The position numbers were made by a program, and so were the translations under genes. From CAYLLT01 sp964591605 (lineage in GTDB: Bacteria > Planctomycetota > Phycisphaerae > UBA1845 > PWPN01), in assembly GCA_964591605.1 (NCBI GenBank), contig CAZQEN010000024.1, positions 1 through 38,798 on the forward strand: DNA of 38,798 nt. The letters are read 5' to 3'. Shown piece after piece: positions 7,800 to 16,439 of this stretch (position 1 is the stretch's first letter; every line of letters starts with the position of its first letter). The notes beneath the pieces are model-generated. The model did no database searches. It saw only the letters and a list, made by a program, of their open reading frames with translations, and had not been told where the DNA came from.

Positions 7800-10799
7800 A
7801 TGTCGAACGAGGCAGGCCAACATCAGCGATTCGTGGTCGAGGCCCGGGAGCATCTCGCGGCCCTGACTTCGGCGCTCATTGCCCTCGAGCGCGGGCAGGG
7901 CGACCCACAGGCGCATTTCGAGCAGTTGCTCCGCTCGGTACACAGCGTCAAGGGTGGTGCGGGTTTTACCGGACACGTCAAGATCGAGCAGCTTGCCCAT
8001 ACGCTGGAGACTGCCCTGGAAAACCTTCGTGACGGCCGGACTGCAGCCACGCCGGACGTGATCGACGCCCTGCTGTCGGCTCTCGACCGCATCGGCGCGA
8101 TGGTCGATGATCTGGAACACAGCGAGGAAGCGGACATCTCCCCCGTGCTCGTGCGACTGCGATCGCTCATCGGGCCGCCCGTGTCCGGGACGCAGCCTCA
8201 GGATCCAACCACGGCGGCCCCGGTTCGACTTGCCTTGTCGGCGGCCTCTCTGACGACGGCGACCGCACAGCCCGGGGAGTTTCCGCTCGACGAGCGGGTC
8301 CTCGCGGCGTGGCGGCGCGCCGGCTTCCTGTACGGCGTGAAACTCGACTGGTTCGAGTGTGAGCGGGCCCACGGCCTCGACCCGCTTGAGGTCGCCCGCC
8401 GTCTGGAACTCGGCGGGAGCGTTCTGGACTCGCGGATGGATCTTGGAGGGCCAGGTCTCCGGGAGGGATTGCTGGGGGCTCCACTCTGGTACCGGGCGAT
8501 CGTTTCCTCATCGCTGGGTCCCGAGCAGTTTGCCCAGCGGCTGGGCATCCCCTGTGCGGCCATCGTCCGGCTCGAACGGGTCGAGAGTGCGCCGGCTCAG
8601 CCGGAGCCCCCGCCCACACCGGCGGCCCCGCGCCCGGCGCCCGCGAGCCCCGCTGCCGGTTCGCTGCGCATCCCGGTTACGCTGATCGACCGCATGATGG
8701 GTCTGGCCGGCGAACTGGTCCTGGTCCGCAATCAGGCGCTGCAGTCGGCGGACCCGGCGATGGTCCAGCTTCGCCAGCTCATGCGCCGTCTCGACTCGGT
8801 GACGAGTGAGCTGCAGGACGCCGCACTGCGCATGCGCATGCAGCCGGTCGGCACGTTGTTCGACCGGTTCCCGCGGCTGGTGCGAGACGTGGCACGGCAG
8901 CTCGGCAAACAGATCGAGATCGAGATCACCGGCGCACAGGTCGAACTTGACAAGACGATCATCGAGATCCTCTCCGATCCGCTCACGCACCTGGTGCGGA
9001 ACTGCTGCGATCACGGCATCGAGACGCCCGACGAGCGTATGCGGGCCGGAAAGCCGCCGACGGGCCGGATCACGCTCTCGGCCTCGCAGCAGAGGGGCCG
9101 CATCCTGATCGAGATCCGCGACGACGGGCGCGGCCTGGACCGCGAGGCGATCAAGCGCAAGGCGATCGAACGGGGCGTGCGCCGCGCGGAGGAACTCGAG
9201 CAGTTCAGCGATCGGCAGGTGTTCGACCTGATCCTGATGTCCGGTTTTTCCACGGCCGCGCGCGTTACCGACCTGTCGGGCCGCGGCGTCGGCATGGACG
9301 TGGTGAAGACGAATCTCGAGCAGATCGGCGGCGTGCTGGAGATCGAATCCGCCGCCGGCCGGGGCACGGCCTTCACGCTGAGTCTGCCGCTGACGCTCGC
9401 GATCGTGCCATCGCTGCTCCTGCGAAACGACGGCCAGCGATATGTTCTGCCGCTGCGCGATGTCGAGGAGATCGTGCTCCTGGATCCGCAGGGCGGGCGG
9501 GCGCAGATCGAGTGCAGCGATCGCGAGGAGGTGCTGCGGCTCCGCGGGAGGCTGCTGCCGGTGACGCGCCTGGGCGAGGCGCTCACCTGCCGGCCGCCAG
9601 CCGGTGGGGTGAGCTCGGCCCACCATTCCGCTCGGCAGCGTGGGGTGGGCGAAGCCCACCCTACTCTCGGTGGGCAAAGCCCACCCTACGCTGTCGTCGT
9701 CAAGGTCGGCTCGCAGCGGTTCGGCCTGGTGGTCGAGGAGCTGCTGGGCAGCGAGGAGATCGTGGTCAAGCCGCTCCATCCGCTCCTGAGACCGCTGGCC
9801 GTCTACGCGGGGGCAACCATTCTGGGCGACGGGAGCGTGGCCCTGATCCTGAGCATCGAGGGGCTGGCCCGGCACAGCGGCATTGCCCAGCGGTCGATCC
9901 GCTACGAGGCCGAGGCGCAGCTTGCTGCGCCGGATGAGGCGGAACACCAGACGCTGCTCGTGCTGCGTTACGGGGCGGCGGAACTGCTCGCGCTGCCGCT
10001 CACGCGGGTGCGGCGCGTCGTGACGATCCGGCGGGAGCAGATTGAGCGCGTCGGTGATCGTGAACTGGTCAACATCGACGGCACGGCCGTCAATATCCTG
10101 CGGCTCGACCGATTCCTGAACGTGTCGCGCTGCCCGGATCAGGAGACGTTCCTGCTCGTCCTCCCGCGCGGCACATACGCGCCGGTCGGCATCCTCGCGT
10201 CGGAGATCGTGGACACGCCTACGCTGCCGATGCGCCTCGACACGCAGGCGTATCAGGGGGACGGCGTGCTGGGATCGACGCTGATCAATGGGCACATCGC
10301 GGTGTTCCTGGACATGGACCGGCTGCTGGAGATGTGGGATCAGGCGATGGGTGTTCCCCGGCCGGCGTTGCCTGGCGGTCTCCGGAAACGCATACTCGTG
10401 GTGGACGATACGCAGTTTTTCCGGCAGTTGATCAGGACGCATCTCGAGAGTGCCGGTTACGAGGTGATGGTGGCGACGCACGGCCGTGATGCGCTGGATC
10501 GACTGGCGGAAATGTCATTCGACCTGGTGGTCACGGACATCGAGATGCCGGTGATGGACGGGCTCACGTTTGCGCGCCGCGTGCGCGAAGACCCGGCTCT
10601 GGCCGGGTTGCCGCTGCTGGCATTGACCACGCTCGGTGGACAAGAGAATCGAGAGCGGGCGCTGCATGCCGGATTTGACGCGTATGAGATCAAGCTGGAC
10701 CGCGCAGGGTTCCTGTCCTGCGTGGCCGGGCTGATCGAGCGCCCACGATCGACGGGGATCGCAGTGTCAGGAAGTCCGTTGACGCGTCCCGTCGCGTGA
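7800..10799 (+). CDS. cheA: hybrid chemotaxis histidine kinase CheA with C-terminal receiver
   Basis: A 999-aa cytoplasmic kinase. In order it has P1 Hpt with His48 in SVHSVKGGAGF; a P2-like linker domain at about 160-260; a Pro-rich linker; dimerisation P3 and HATPase P4 at about 285-555 with N-box LVRNCCDHG and G-box DDGRGLD plus GRGVGMDVV; a first CheW-like P5 domain at about 560-690; a second CheW-like domain at about 710-850; and a receiver at about 865-990 with phospho-Asp913 in VVTDIEMP. Two CheW-like domains plus a receiver are unlike E. coli CheA and recall hybrid CheAs of pilus or alternative-function systems. A block of palindromic repeats is inserted in frame in the first P5 domain (about residues 600-630). 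It starts 12 nt after the Hpt-STAS gene. No separate CheY is in the window. Confidence 0.95.
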   Translation: MSNEAGQHQRFVVEAREHLAALTSALIALERGQGDPQAHFEQLLRSVHSVKGGAGFTGHVKIEQLAHTLETALENLRDGRTAATPDVIDALLSALDRIGAMVDDLEHSEEADISPVLVRLRSLIGPPVSGTQPQDPTTAAPVRLALSAASLTTATAQPGEFPLDERVLAAWRRAGFLYGVKLDWFECERAHGLDPLEVARRLELGGSVLDSRMDLGGPGLREGLLGAPLWYRAIVSSSLGPEQFAQRLGIPCAAIVRLERVESAPAQPEPPPTPAAPRPAPASPAAGSLRIPVTLIDRMMGLAGELVLVRNQALQSADPAMVQLRQLMRRLDSVTSELQDAALRMRMQPVGTLFDRFPRLVRDVARQLGKQIEIEITGAQVELDKTIIEILSDPLTHLVRNCCDHGIETPDERMRAGKPPTGRITLSASQQRGRILIEIRDDGRGLDREAIKRKAIERGVRRAEELEQFSDRQVFDLILMSGFSTAARVTDLSGRGVGMDVVKTNLEQIGGVLEIESAAGRGTAFTLSLPLTLAIVPSLLLRNDGQRYVLPLRDVEEIVLLDPQGGRAQIECSDREEVLRLRGRLLPVTRLGEALTCRPPAGGVSSAHHSARQRGVGEAHPTLGGQSPPYAVVVKVGSQRFGLVVEELLGSEEIVVKPLHPLLRPLAVYAGATILGDGSVALILSIEGLARHSGIAQRSIRYEAEAQLAAPDEAEHQTLLVLRYGAAELLALPLTRVRRVVTIRREQIERVGDRELVNIDGTAVNILRLDRFLNVSRCPDQETFLLVLPRGTYAPVGILASEIVDTPTLPMRLDTQAYQGDGVLGSTLINGHIAVFLDMDRLLEMWDQAMGVPRPALPGGLRKRILVVDDTQFFRQLIRTHLESAGYEVMVATHGRDALDRLAEMSFDLVVTDIEMPVMDGLTFARRVREDPALAGLPLLALTTLGGQENRERALHAGFDAYEIKLDRAGFLSCVAGLIERPRSTGIAVSGSPLTRPVA
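9603..9689 (+). repeat. three palindromic repeats in frame inside cheA
   Basis: Three copies of one hairpin unit. Copy 1 is GGTGAGC/TCG/GCCCACC at 9608-9624, degenerate by one base. Copy 2 is GGTGGGC/GAA/GCCCACC at 9644-9660. Copy 3 is GGTGGGC/AAA/GCCCACC at 9669-9685. Copies 2 and 3 are perfect 7-bp stems and both end in CTAC. They encode a low-complexity loop between two strands of the CheW-like domain, so reading continues through them. Confidence 0.85.
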
Positions 10800-11222
10800 T
10801 GCGGGAGGATGAAGCGGAGCGACTCATCGTAGCTGGGTGGGTCGATCGCTTCCCGAGTGAGGTATCGGAAAGCCCCGGCAGGGGCGTAAGGCGGTAGCCC
10901 GGGGCGTCAGCCCCGGAAAGTATGGAGGCGCGGGAGCCTGAGCCCCGGATGTCGCGATACAAAGCCTCCGCGCGGTTTCTTTCGCCCCTCCGGGGCTGAG
11001 TCATGTACAGCTCGCCGTCCCCATGGCTTGCGCCATGGGCTACCACCTTACGCCGCTCCGCGGCTGGAAACGTCCGCTGACGGAGCGGGCTGTCCAAGGA
11101 ACGGTGGCTGCCAGACCAGGAGCGTGCTGTCCAAGGAAGCGTGGCCGCCGGACCAGGAGCGGGCTACGCAATAGACCGTGGGCTGGCTGACGAAGTGCTC
11201 CGACAGTTGTTGAGCAACGCTC
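10800..11222. repeat. 423-nt gap filled with palindromic repeats, between cheA and cheW
   Basis: No gene is seen. Hairpins include GCCCC/GGCA/GGGGC at 10872-10885, a perfect CCGGGGC/GTCA/GCCCCGG at 10899-10916, GCCCC/TCC/GGGGC at 10984-10996, and CCCATGGC/TTGC/GCCATGGG at 11020-11039. A 37-bp unit is then repeated in tandem at 11083-11119 and 11120-11156 with a few differences, each beginning GAGCGxGCTGTCCAAGGAA. These look like genomic repeat elements stacked between two co-oriented genes. Any of the hairpins could weaken read-through from cheA. Confidence 0.8.
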
Positions 11223-11711
11223 ATGAATGAGCTCGCCGCCGACATCTCGACCCGGCTGTTCTGCAGCTTCCGCACGCAGGGGCGGCTGTACGGTATCGAT
11301 GCTACGCAGGTCCGTGAGGTCAGCACGCAGGTAGACTGCACGGCTGTGCCGCAGGCTCCTCCGGCGATCCGCGGTCTGACCAACCTGCGAAGCCGGATCT
11401 ACCTGGTCGTTGACGTGCGGCCGCTCCTGGGGCTCGAGCCGGCCGAGTGCACCGCCGAGAGCCGGCTGATCGTTGTGAAGCCGGATGTGGCCGAAGATCT
11501 GGGGATCCTGGTTGAACATGGCGGTGACATCATTCATGTGGACGTCAATCAGATCGAAGGAGCCCCGGCGGCAACTGCGGCGACGGGCGACGATGCATCG
11601 GGTGAGCGTGCGCTGGACGTAACGGCGGGCGTCTGCAAGCTGGAAAGCGAGCTGATGACGATCATCGACGCCGCGAGGATTGTTGAAGCGCTGAGCGGTT
11701 TGATGAAGTGA
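11223..11711 (+). CDS. cheW: chemotaxis coupling protein CheW
   Basis: A 162-aa single CheW domain that would bridge CheA to the receptor. Recognisable parts are the opening FCSFRTQGRLYGIDATQVREV, the middle PAIRGLTNLRSRIYLVVDVRPLL, and the late ESELMTIIDAARIVEAL segment, which match the family's VxGVxNLRGxxxPVxDL and xxLxxLLDxxxL blocks. About 25 Ala/Gly-rich residues (113-135) form an extra loop. It is separated from cheA by the repeat-filled gap and from the MCP gene by a 216-nt gap with a long inverted repeat. Confidence 0.93.
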   Translation: MNELAADISTRLFCSFRTQGRLYGIDATQVREVSTQVDCTAVPQAPPAIRGLTNLRSRIYLVVDVRPLLGLEPAECTAESRLIVVKPDVAEDLGILVEHGGDIIHVDVNQIEGAPAATAATGDDASGERALDVTAGVCKLESELMTIIDAARIVEALSGLMK

Positions 11712-11752
11712 AGCGATTGCCCGGATGATGAGTCCGACAGCGATGGTTGTGA

Positions 11753-11861
11753 AGCGGCCGCCCCCTGTGGCGGCCGCACGGCGGCGCAGCCGTCGCCAGG
11801 CTATGGAACGCCGGCTCTCGTCCGCCTTCGGCGGACCCGGCCGCCACAGGGGGCGGCTGCT
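11753..11861. repeat. long inverted repeat between cheW and mcp
   Basis: Left arm 11753-11776 and right arm 11838-11861 are inverted copies matching at 23 of 24 positions (core GCCGCCCCCTGTGGCGGCCG). A perfect hairpin GTCCGCC/TTC/GGCGGAC lies between them at 11820-11836. A related half-copy follows the mcp stop codon at 14184. No T-run follows, so a classical terminator is unlikely. It is treated as a member of a dispersed repeat family. Confidence 0.8.
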
Positions 11862-11927
11862 ACAGAGGTGCGATCACACTGTCGGAGAACCTGAGACGCA
11901 CGCAAGATTCGTGCAGGAGATGATGCG

Positions 11928-14186
11928 GTGAAGAATCTGCCCCTGGCCGCGAAAATGACGATCATGGTCCTCATCCTGCTGGCGACGACGGTGACGCTGG
12001 CCGTCACGGGACTGAAGCAGTTGAGCAGTCTCGCCCGGTTCGGATCGCTGGTGGACCAGACGATCGAAGAGACTGCGCTGGCGGCGATGGCCCGCCGCGA
12101 TTTCCTGCTGGCGGTCCGTGCCGAGAAGAACGCCGTCCTGATCGAAGACAAGGCCCGCGCGAGCGAGTTCGCCGACACGGCGCGGAAAAGCCTCAGCAGC
12201 GTGAAAGAGTCTCGCGACGGGCTGAGAAAGCTGCTGGGCGCGGACGCTGGGAAGTCAGAAGGAAAGGCCCTCTCGGATCTGGACCGGGCCATCGAGGAAT
12301 TTGAGAAGAACCAGAAGGAGGTTCTTCGCCTGGCCGTGCAGAAGGCCAACGTGGAGGGCAAGGGCGTTCTGAACAAGGAGCTGCATCAGCGGGCTCACGA
12401 CGCGGAGGAGTTCGTGGCCAGCCTGAGCGAACCGGGGGCCGAAGGCCCGTCTCCGACGACGCTGCCGGCCTCGCCGCGGCCGGCGGCGATGGCGGGCCAG
12501 CAACTGATCGGACGGCTGTATGATCTTCTGTACCACGTGGATCTTCATCTGGACGCGGCGGATGAAAAAGAAAAGGTCCGGATGGACGCAGAACTGCGCC
12601 CGAGAATCATCGCCGTCCAGGAGAGTCTCCGGCGGCTGTCGGTTCTGCTGAGCGAGGCCGAACGCTCGCGGGGCGCCTCGGTACTCGCCTCTCTCGAATC
12701 GCTCAAGCCACAGGTGACGCGGATCCAGGATCTCTCGCATACCAACTCAGATGCTTACGCCCGCGATCTGACGGTTACGAAGACGGTGGAATTCGCGGAT
12801 CGATGCGATGACACGCTTGCTGAGCTGGTGAAGCTCCTCCGGCAGGACCTCGAGACGGAAAGCAGCGAACTGGCCGACGCCCTGGGCATGGGCCGGACGG
12901 TCATCACCTGGACCGCTGTGGTCGGGGGCCTGATCGCACTGCTGCTCGCCATGCTGATGATCCGCTCGATCACGAAGCCGGTGGAGGAAGGCGTACAGGT
13001 GTTTCAGGCGATTGCCGCGGGCGATCTGACGCGGCGGATGAGCCTGAACCGCCGTGATGAGATCGGCCGTCTGGCGGCGGCGTCGGACAGCATGGCCGAA
13101 TCCATCTGCCAGGTCGTGAGGCAGATTCGCACGGTTGCCGGTCGGCTCGGCGAATCCGCGGGTGAATTGTCGGATGTGTCGCATGACCTCCTCTCGCAGA
13201 GCCAGGAGATGACGACGCAGGCCGAATCCGTGGCGGCAGGGACCGAGCAGACCTCGTCCAACATCTCCGGAATGGCCGCCGCCGCCGAGGAGATGAGCGT
13301 GAACATCGCAGGCATCTCGTCGGCCAGCGAAGAGGTTTCGGTGAACGTCGGTAACATCTCCGCCACCGCGGACGAAGCGAGCCGCCGTGTCGGGTCCGTG
13401 ACGGACGCCATCGCGAGAATCACGGCCAGCCTGCAGGAAGTGGCCCGCGACGCCCGCCAGGGTTCGCAGATGACGCAGCAGGCGCGTGACATGGCCGCCG
13501 CCGCCAATCGGGCGATGCAGCAGCTCAGCCAGGCCGCCGGCGAAATCACGAAGGTGACCGACGTGATCAAGTCGATTGCCCTCCAAACGAACCTGCTGGC
13601 GCTCAATGCCACGATCGAGGCCACCTCGGCGGGCGAGGCGGGCAAGGGGTTTGCCGTCGTCGCCGCGGAAGTCAAGGAACTGGCCGGCCAGAGCGCCCAG
13701 TCTGCCGAGGAGATCGCCCGTAAGATCGAAAGCGTCCAATCGAGCACGTGCGAGGCGGTCAAAGTCATCGAGGAAGTTGCCCGCTTCGTCGGCGAGGTGA
13801 ATGTCTCGGCAGCCCGGATCTCCGAAGCTGTCGACCAGCAGACGCAGACCGCGAATCAGATCGCCTCGGATGTGGCCGGGGCGAGAAAGGGCGTCGACAA
13901 CATCGCCCGCTCGATCGCCGAGGTGGCCAAGGGAGCCAATGACGTGTCGTCCAACACCGCCGAAGTGTCGAAGGCGGCGACGGACGTGTCGCGCAACGCG
14001 GCGGAAGCGGCCAGGGCGGCGGAGATCATCTCCTCGAACATCCACGGTGTCAGTGAAGCGACGCGTCAGAACAGCGCGAGCTCGACGCAGGTGAACGAGG
14101 CGTCGCGGCAGCTCAGGGAACTCGCCGCGGAGCTGCAGCGGAGCGTCGCACGCTTCAATACGGATGGCCAGCGAGCCACGATGTAG
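11928..14186 (+). CDS. methyl-accepting chemotaxis protein
   Basis: A 752-aa inner-membrane receptor. The first membrane helix is at about 9-29 and is followed by a long helical periplasmic part (about 30-320) like a four-helix-bundle sensor. The second membrane helix is at about 323-346, then HAMP (about 347-400) and the signalling hairpin with IALQTNLLALNATIEA and AGEAGKGFAVVAAEVKELA. The GTG start at 11928 has GGAG 8 nt upstream, and there is no better ATG. The C-terminus ends DGQRATM, without an NWETF-type pentapeptide, so CheB/CheR probably find it without a tether. The ligand is unknown. The TAG stop lies in the edge of a palindromic repeat (see 14184-14312). Confidence 0.95.
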   Translation: MKNLPLAAKMTIMVLILLATTVTLAVTGLKQLSSLARFGSLVDQTIEETALAAMARRDFLLAVRAEKNAVLIEDKARASEFADTARKSLSSVKESRDGLRKLLGADAGKSEGKALSDLDRAIEEFEKNQKEVLRLAVQKANVEGKGVLNKELHQRAHDAEEFVASLSEPGAEGPSPTTLPASPRPAAMAGQQLIGRLYDLLYHVDLHLDAADEKEKVRMDAELRPRIIAVQESLRRLSVLLSEAERSRGASVLASLESLKPQVTRIQDLSHTNSDAYARDLTVTKTVEFADRCDDTLAELVKLLRQDLETESSELADALGMGRTVITWTAVVGGLIALLLAMLMIRSITKPVEEGVQVFQAIAAGDLTRRMSLNRRDEIGRLAAASDSMAESICQVVRQIRTVAGRLGESAGELSDVSHDLLSQSQEMTTQAESVAAGTEQTSSNISGMAAAAEEMSVNIAGISSASEEVSVNVGNISATADEASRRVGSVTDAIARITASLQEVARDARQGSQMTQQARDMAAAANRAMQQLSQAAGEITKVTDVIKSIALQTNLLALNATIEATSAGEAGKGFAVVAAEVKELAGQSAQSAEEIARKIESVQSSTCEAVKVIEEVARFVGEVNVSAARISEAVDQQTQTANQIASDVAGARKGVDNIARSIAEVAKGANDVSSNTAEVSKAATDVSRNAAEAARAAEIISSNIHGVSEATRQNSASSTQVNEASRQLRELAAELQRSVARFNTDGQRATM

Positions 14187-14312
14187 CGGCCGCCCCCGTT
14201 CGGCTGAGTTCACGGCCGAAGCCCGTGGCGGCCGTGGAGCCCGAAGCGCGAGCGAGGGGTTCGTGCGAGGGTCACGCGATCGTGTGAAACCCCTCGCTTG
14301 CGCTTCGGGGTC
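14184..14312. repeat. repeat cluster between mcp and cheB, with mcp stop at its edge
   Basis: TAGCGGCCGCCCCC at 14184-14197 matches the inverted-repeat family seen at 11753-11861 and contains the mcp TAG stop. CGGCCGCC (14187-14194) pairs with GGCGGCCG (14227-14234). A second family forms 25-bp arms at 14237-14261 and 14288-14312 (core CGAAGCGCAAGCGAGGGG on one strand), matching at 23 of 25 positions around a 26-nt spacer. The cheB start follows at 14392. Confidence 0.8.
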
Positions 14313-14391
14313 CATTCGGGGCGCTCTGAATGCGTACACGACGCACGCGGAGGCTGCTCTGACGTACGTCGGAAGTGCTGCAGGTCAAGAA

Positions 14392-15492
14392 ATGCCTGAA
14401 CCGATTACCGTATTGATCGTCGACGACTCGCGCCTGTTCCGCGCTGCGCTCGAGGAATCGCTGCGAGGTGAGGCGGACCTCGAGGTGGTCGGCTCGGTCT
14501 TCAGCGGCGCCAAGGCCCTGGAATTCATCCGCGCCAAGCGCCCCGATGTCGTCACGCTCGATGTCGAGATGCCGGGGATGGACGGTCTGGCCACGCTGGA
14601 GCAGATTCAGCAGCTTAACGCCGGCCGGCCGGCGGACGAGGCCATCGGCATCATCATGGTCAGCGCGTTCACCCGCCGCGGCGCGGATGTGACGGTGAAG
14701 GCGCTCGAGGCGGGCGCGTTCGACTTCGTGACCAAGCCGTCGGGCCCGTCGCAGGAGGTGAATCTTGCCACACTGCGCGACGAACTGGTGGGTAAGATCC
14801 GCGCCTGCGCCCGACGTTACCGCCGGTCTGCCTCGGCCGCGACCGCGGTGACGCCGCCGCCCGTTCCGCGTCTCAGCCCGGCGCCACCCGGCAGACGCGC
14901 CGGCGGGATCCGCGCGGTCGTGATCGGCGTGTCCACCGGCGGCCCGCGGGCGCTCTCGACGTTGCTGCCCGAGCTGTGCAACCTGCTGGACCTGCCGGTG
15001 CTCATCGTTCAGCACATGCCGCCTGATTTCACGCGCTCGCTGGCCGAGTCGCTCAGCCGCCAGACCGGCCGCACGGTGATCGAGGCGGGCGACGGCATGC
15101 CGCTTCAGAACGGCTGCGTCTACATCGCGCCCGGCGGACGCCACCTGGTGCTCCGCGGATCGGCCGCCGCACCGATTGCGGGCGTCACGGATCAGCCGCC
15201 CGAAAACGGCTGCCGCCCGTCGGCGGATGTGCTGTTCCGTTCGGCGGCGGCCGTGCTGCGCAGTGAAGTCGTCGCCCTCATTCTGACCGGCATGGGCCGG
15301 GACGGAACCGCCGGGCTGGGGGCGATCCGCCGCGGTGGCGGACACATCATCGCCCAGGACGAGGCCACCAGCGTCGTGTGGGGCATGCCCGGCAGTGCGG
15401 TTGAAGAGGGCCTGGCTGACCAGGTGCTGCCGCTCGATCAGATCGCCCGGGCGGTGGCGGATGTTGCGTCGCGCGGCGGCTCGGGGGCCTGA
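14392..15492 (+). CDS. cheB: chemotaxis methylesterase/glutamine deamidase CheB
   Basis: A 366-aa enzyme that removes methyl groups from the MCP when its receiver is phosphorylated. The receiver (about 5-125) has acidic pair DD11-12, phospho-Asp57 in VTLDVEMPGMDG, and the conserved Lys in FVTKPSG. The catalytic domain (about 175-365) has Ser in GVSTGGPRAL, His in QHMPPDF and Asp in GMGRDGTAGL, so the triad is complete. The start at 14392 (MPEPITVLIVDDS) has AGGT 7 nt upstream. The in-frame opening that overlaps mcp is rejected because it translates a repeat. The stop overlaps the cheR start by one base (TGATG). Confidence 0.95.
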   Translation: MPEPITVLIVDDSRLFRAALEESLRGEADLEVVGSVFSGAKALEFIRAKRPDVVTLDVEMPGMDGLATLEQIQQLNAGRPADEAIGIIMVSAFTRRGADVTVKALEAGAFDFVTKPSGPSQEVNLATLRDELVGKIRACARRYRRSASAATAVTPPPVPRLSPAPPGRRAGGIRAVVIGVSTGGPRALSTLLPELCNLLDLPVLIVQHMPPDFTRSLAESLSRQTGRTVIEAGDGMPLQNGCVYIAPGGRHLVLRGSAAAPIAGVTDQPPENGCRPSADVLFRSAAAVLRSEVVALILTGMGRDGTAGLGAIRRGGGHIIAQDEATSVVWGMPGSAVEEGLADQVLPLDQIARAVADVASRGGSGA

Positions 15493-16367
15493 TGGAACTC
15501 ACGCCGCAGACTTTCGGAGAACTCGCCGACTGGATCCATCGGCTCTGCGGCCTGGTTGTCGGCCCGGACAAGATGTACCTGGTTCGCCATCGCCTCGGAC
15601 CGGTGGTGCGGCGCTTTGAACTGAACGGCTTTGAAGGCCTGCTCCAGCGGCTTCAGATGCGCGAGCAGCCCCGTCTGCACGATGCCATTATCGAGGCCAT
15701 CACAACCAAGGAAACCAGCTTCTTCCGGGATCACGCGTTCTTTCAGGCGCTCAGCCAGCACGTCCTGCCCGAATGCGTCGCCCGGCTGAAGAGTTCCGGC
15801 GGCAAGCGTCACCGGATCCGGCTCTGGTCGGCAGGCGCATCGACCGGGCAGGAGGCGTACAGCCTGGCCATGCTGGTTCGCGATCTCATCGAATCGAACC
15901 TCTCGCAGGGGCTTCACGAAGGACAGTTCACCATCCTGGCGAGCGACATCTCGGCGGAGGCGCTGGAAAAGGCTCAGGCCGGCCGGTACAGCCGGTCCGA
16001 GGTGGCCCGGGGTCTCTCCGAGGGCGTGCTGGGGCGTCACTTCAAGCTTCACGGCGACCGCTGGGCCGTGACCGACCCGCTGCAGCGCATGATCCAGTTC
16101 CGCCGGTTGAACCTGCTGCATCCGCCTGCGGATCTGGGCGCGTTCGACGTGATTCTGTGCCGCAACGTCCTGATTTACTTCGACGAGCCGACGCGCCGGA
16201 AGGTTTGCCAGACGCTCTACTCCACGCTGCATGACGGCGGCTGGCTGGCCCTCGGCTCGGCCGAGAGCCTTTACGGCATCGAAGACCGGATGCAGGACGT
16301 GAAGGTGGGGAAAGTGATGCTCTATCGAAAGCCGCAGCACGATGAGGGAATGAGACGTGAGAAGTGA
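15492..16367 (+). CDS. cheR: chemotaxis protein methyltransferase CheR
   Basis: A 291-aa SAM-dependent methyltransferase for glutamates of the MCP. The all-alpha N-terminal domain (about 1-75) includes TTKETSFFRD. The SAM-binding motif is SAGASTGQEAYSLAM at about 114-128. Further family segments are ILASDIS and FDVILCRNVLIYFD. It starts within the cheB stop codon, so the two are translationally coupled. No TPR or PAS extension is present. The last residues (GMRREK) and the stop codon come from an inverted repeat shared with the convergent phosphatase gene. Confidence 0.95.
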   Translation: MELTPQTFGELADWIHRLCGLVVGPDKMYLVRHRLGPVVRRFELNGFEGLLQRLQMREQPRLHDAIIEAITTKETSFFRDHAFFQALSQHVLPECVARLKSSGGKRHRIRLWSAGASTGQEAYSLAMLVRDLIESNLSQGLHEGQFTILASDISAEALEKAQAGRYSRSEVARGLSEGVLGRHFKLHGDRWAVTDPLQRMIQFRRLNLLHPPADLGAFDVILCRNVLIYFDEPTRRKVCQTLYSTLHDGGWLALGSAESLYGIEDRMQDVKVGKVMLYRKPQHDEGMRREK

Positions 16368-16439
16368 GACATGAGACGTTCAGATCTGCGCACGTTTCAT
16401 GCGTCACATCTCACGTCTGACGTCTCGTGTCTCCCCTCA
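16345..16439. repeat. inverted word-repeat spanning both convergent stop codons
   Basis: The left arm begins GAGGGAATGAGACGTGAG at 16345 and the right arm, read on the minus strand from 16439, begins TGAGGGGAGACACGAGACG. Both are built from degenerate GAGACGTGA words. The cheR stop (16365-16367) lies in the left arm and the phosphatase stop (16437-16439) at the outer edge of the right arm. In RNA the arms could pair and end transcription from either side, but no T-run is present. Confidence 0.7.

Noticed and set aside
8508..10481. Long minus-strand open frame opposite cheA
   Set aside because: The plus strand encodes all CheA domains, and the antisense product has no recognisable domain.
11083..11156. 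Direct repeats as a possible CRISPR array
   Set aside because: There are only two adjacent copies without spacers between them, and no cas genes.
11753..11861. Long inverted repeat as insertion-sequence ends
   Set aside because: Only about 60 nt lie between the arms, with no transposase gene and no target duplication seen.
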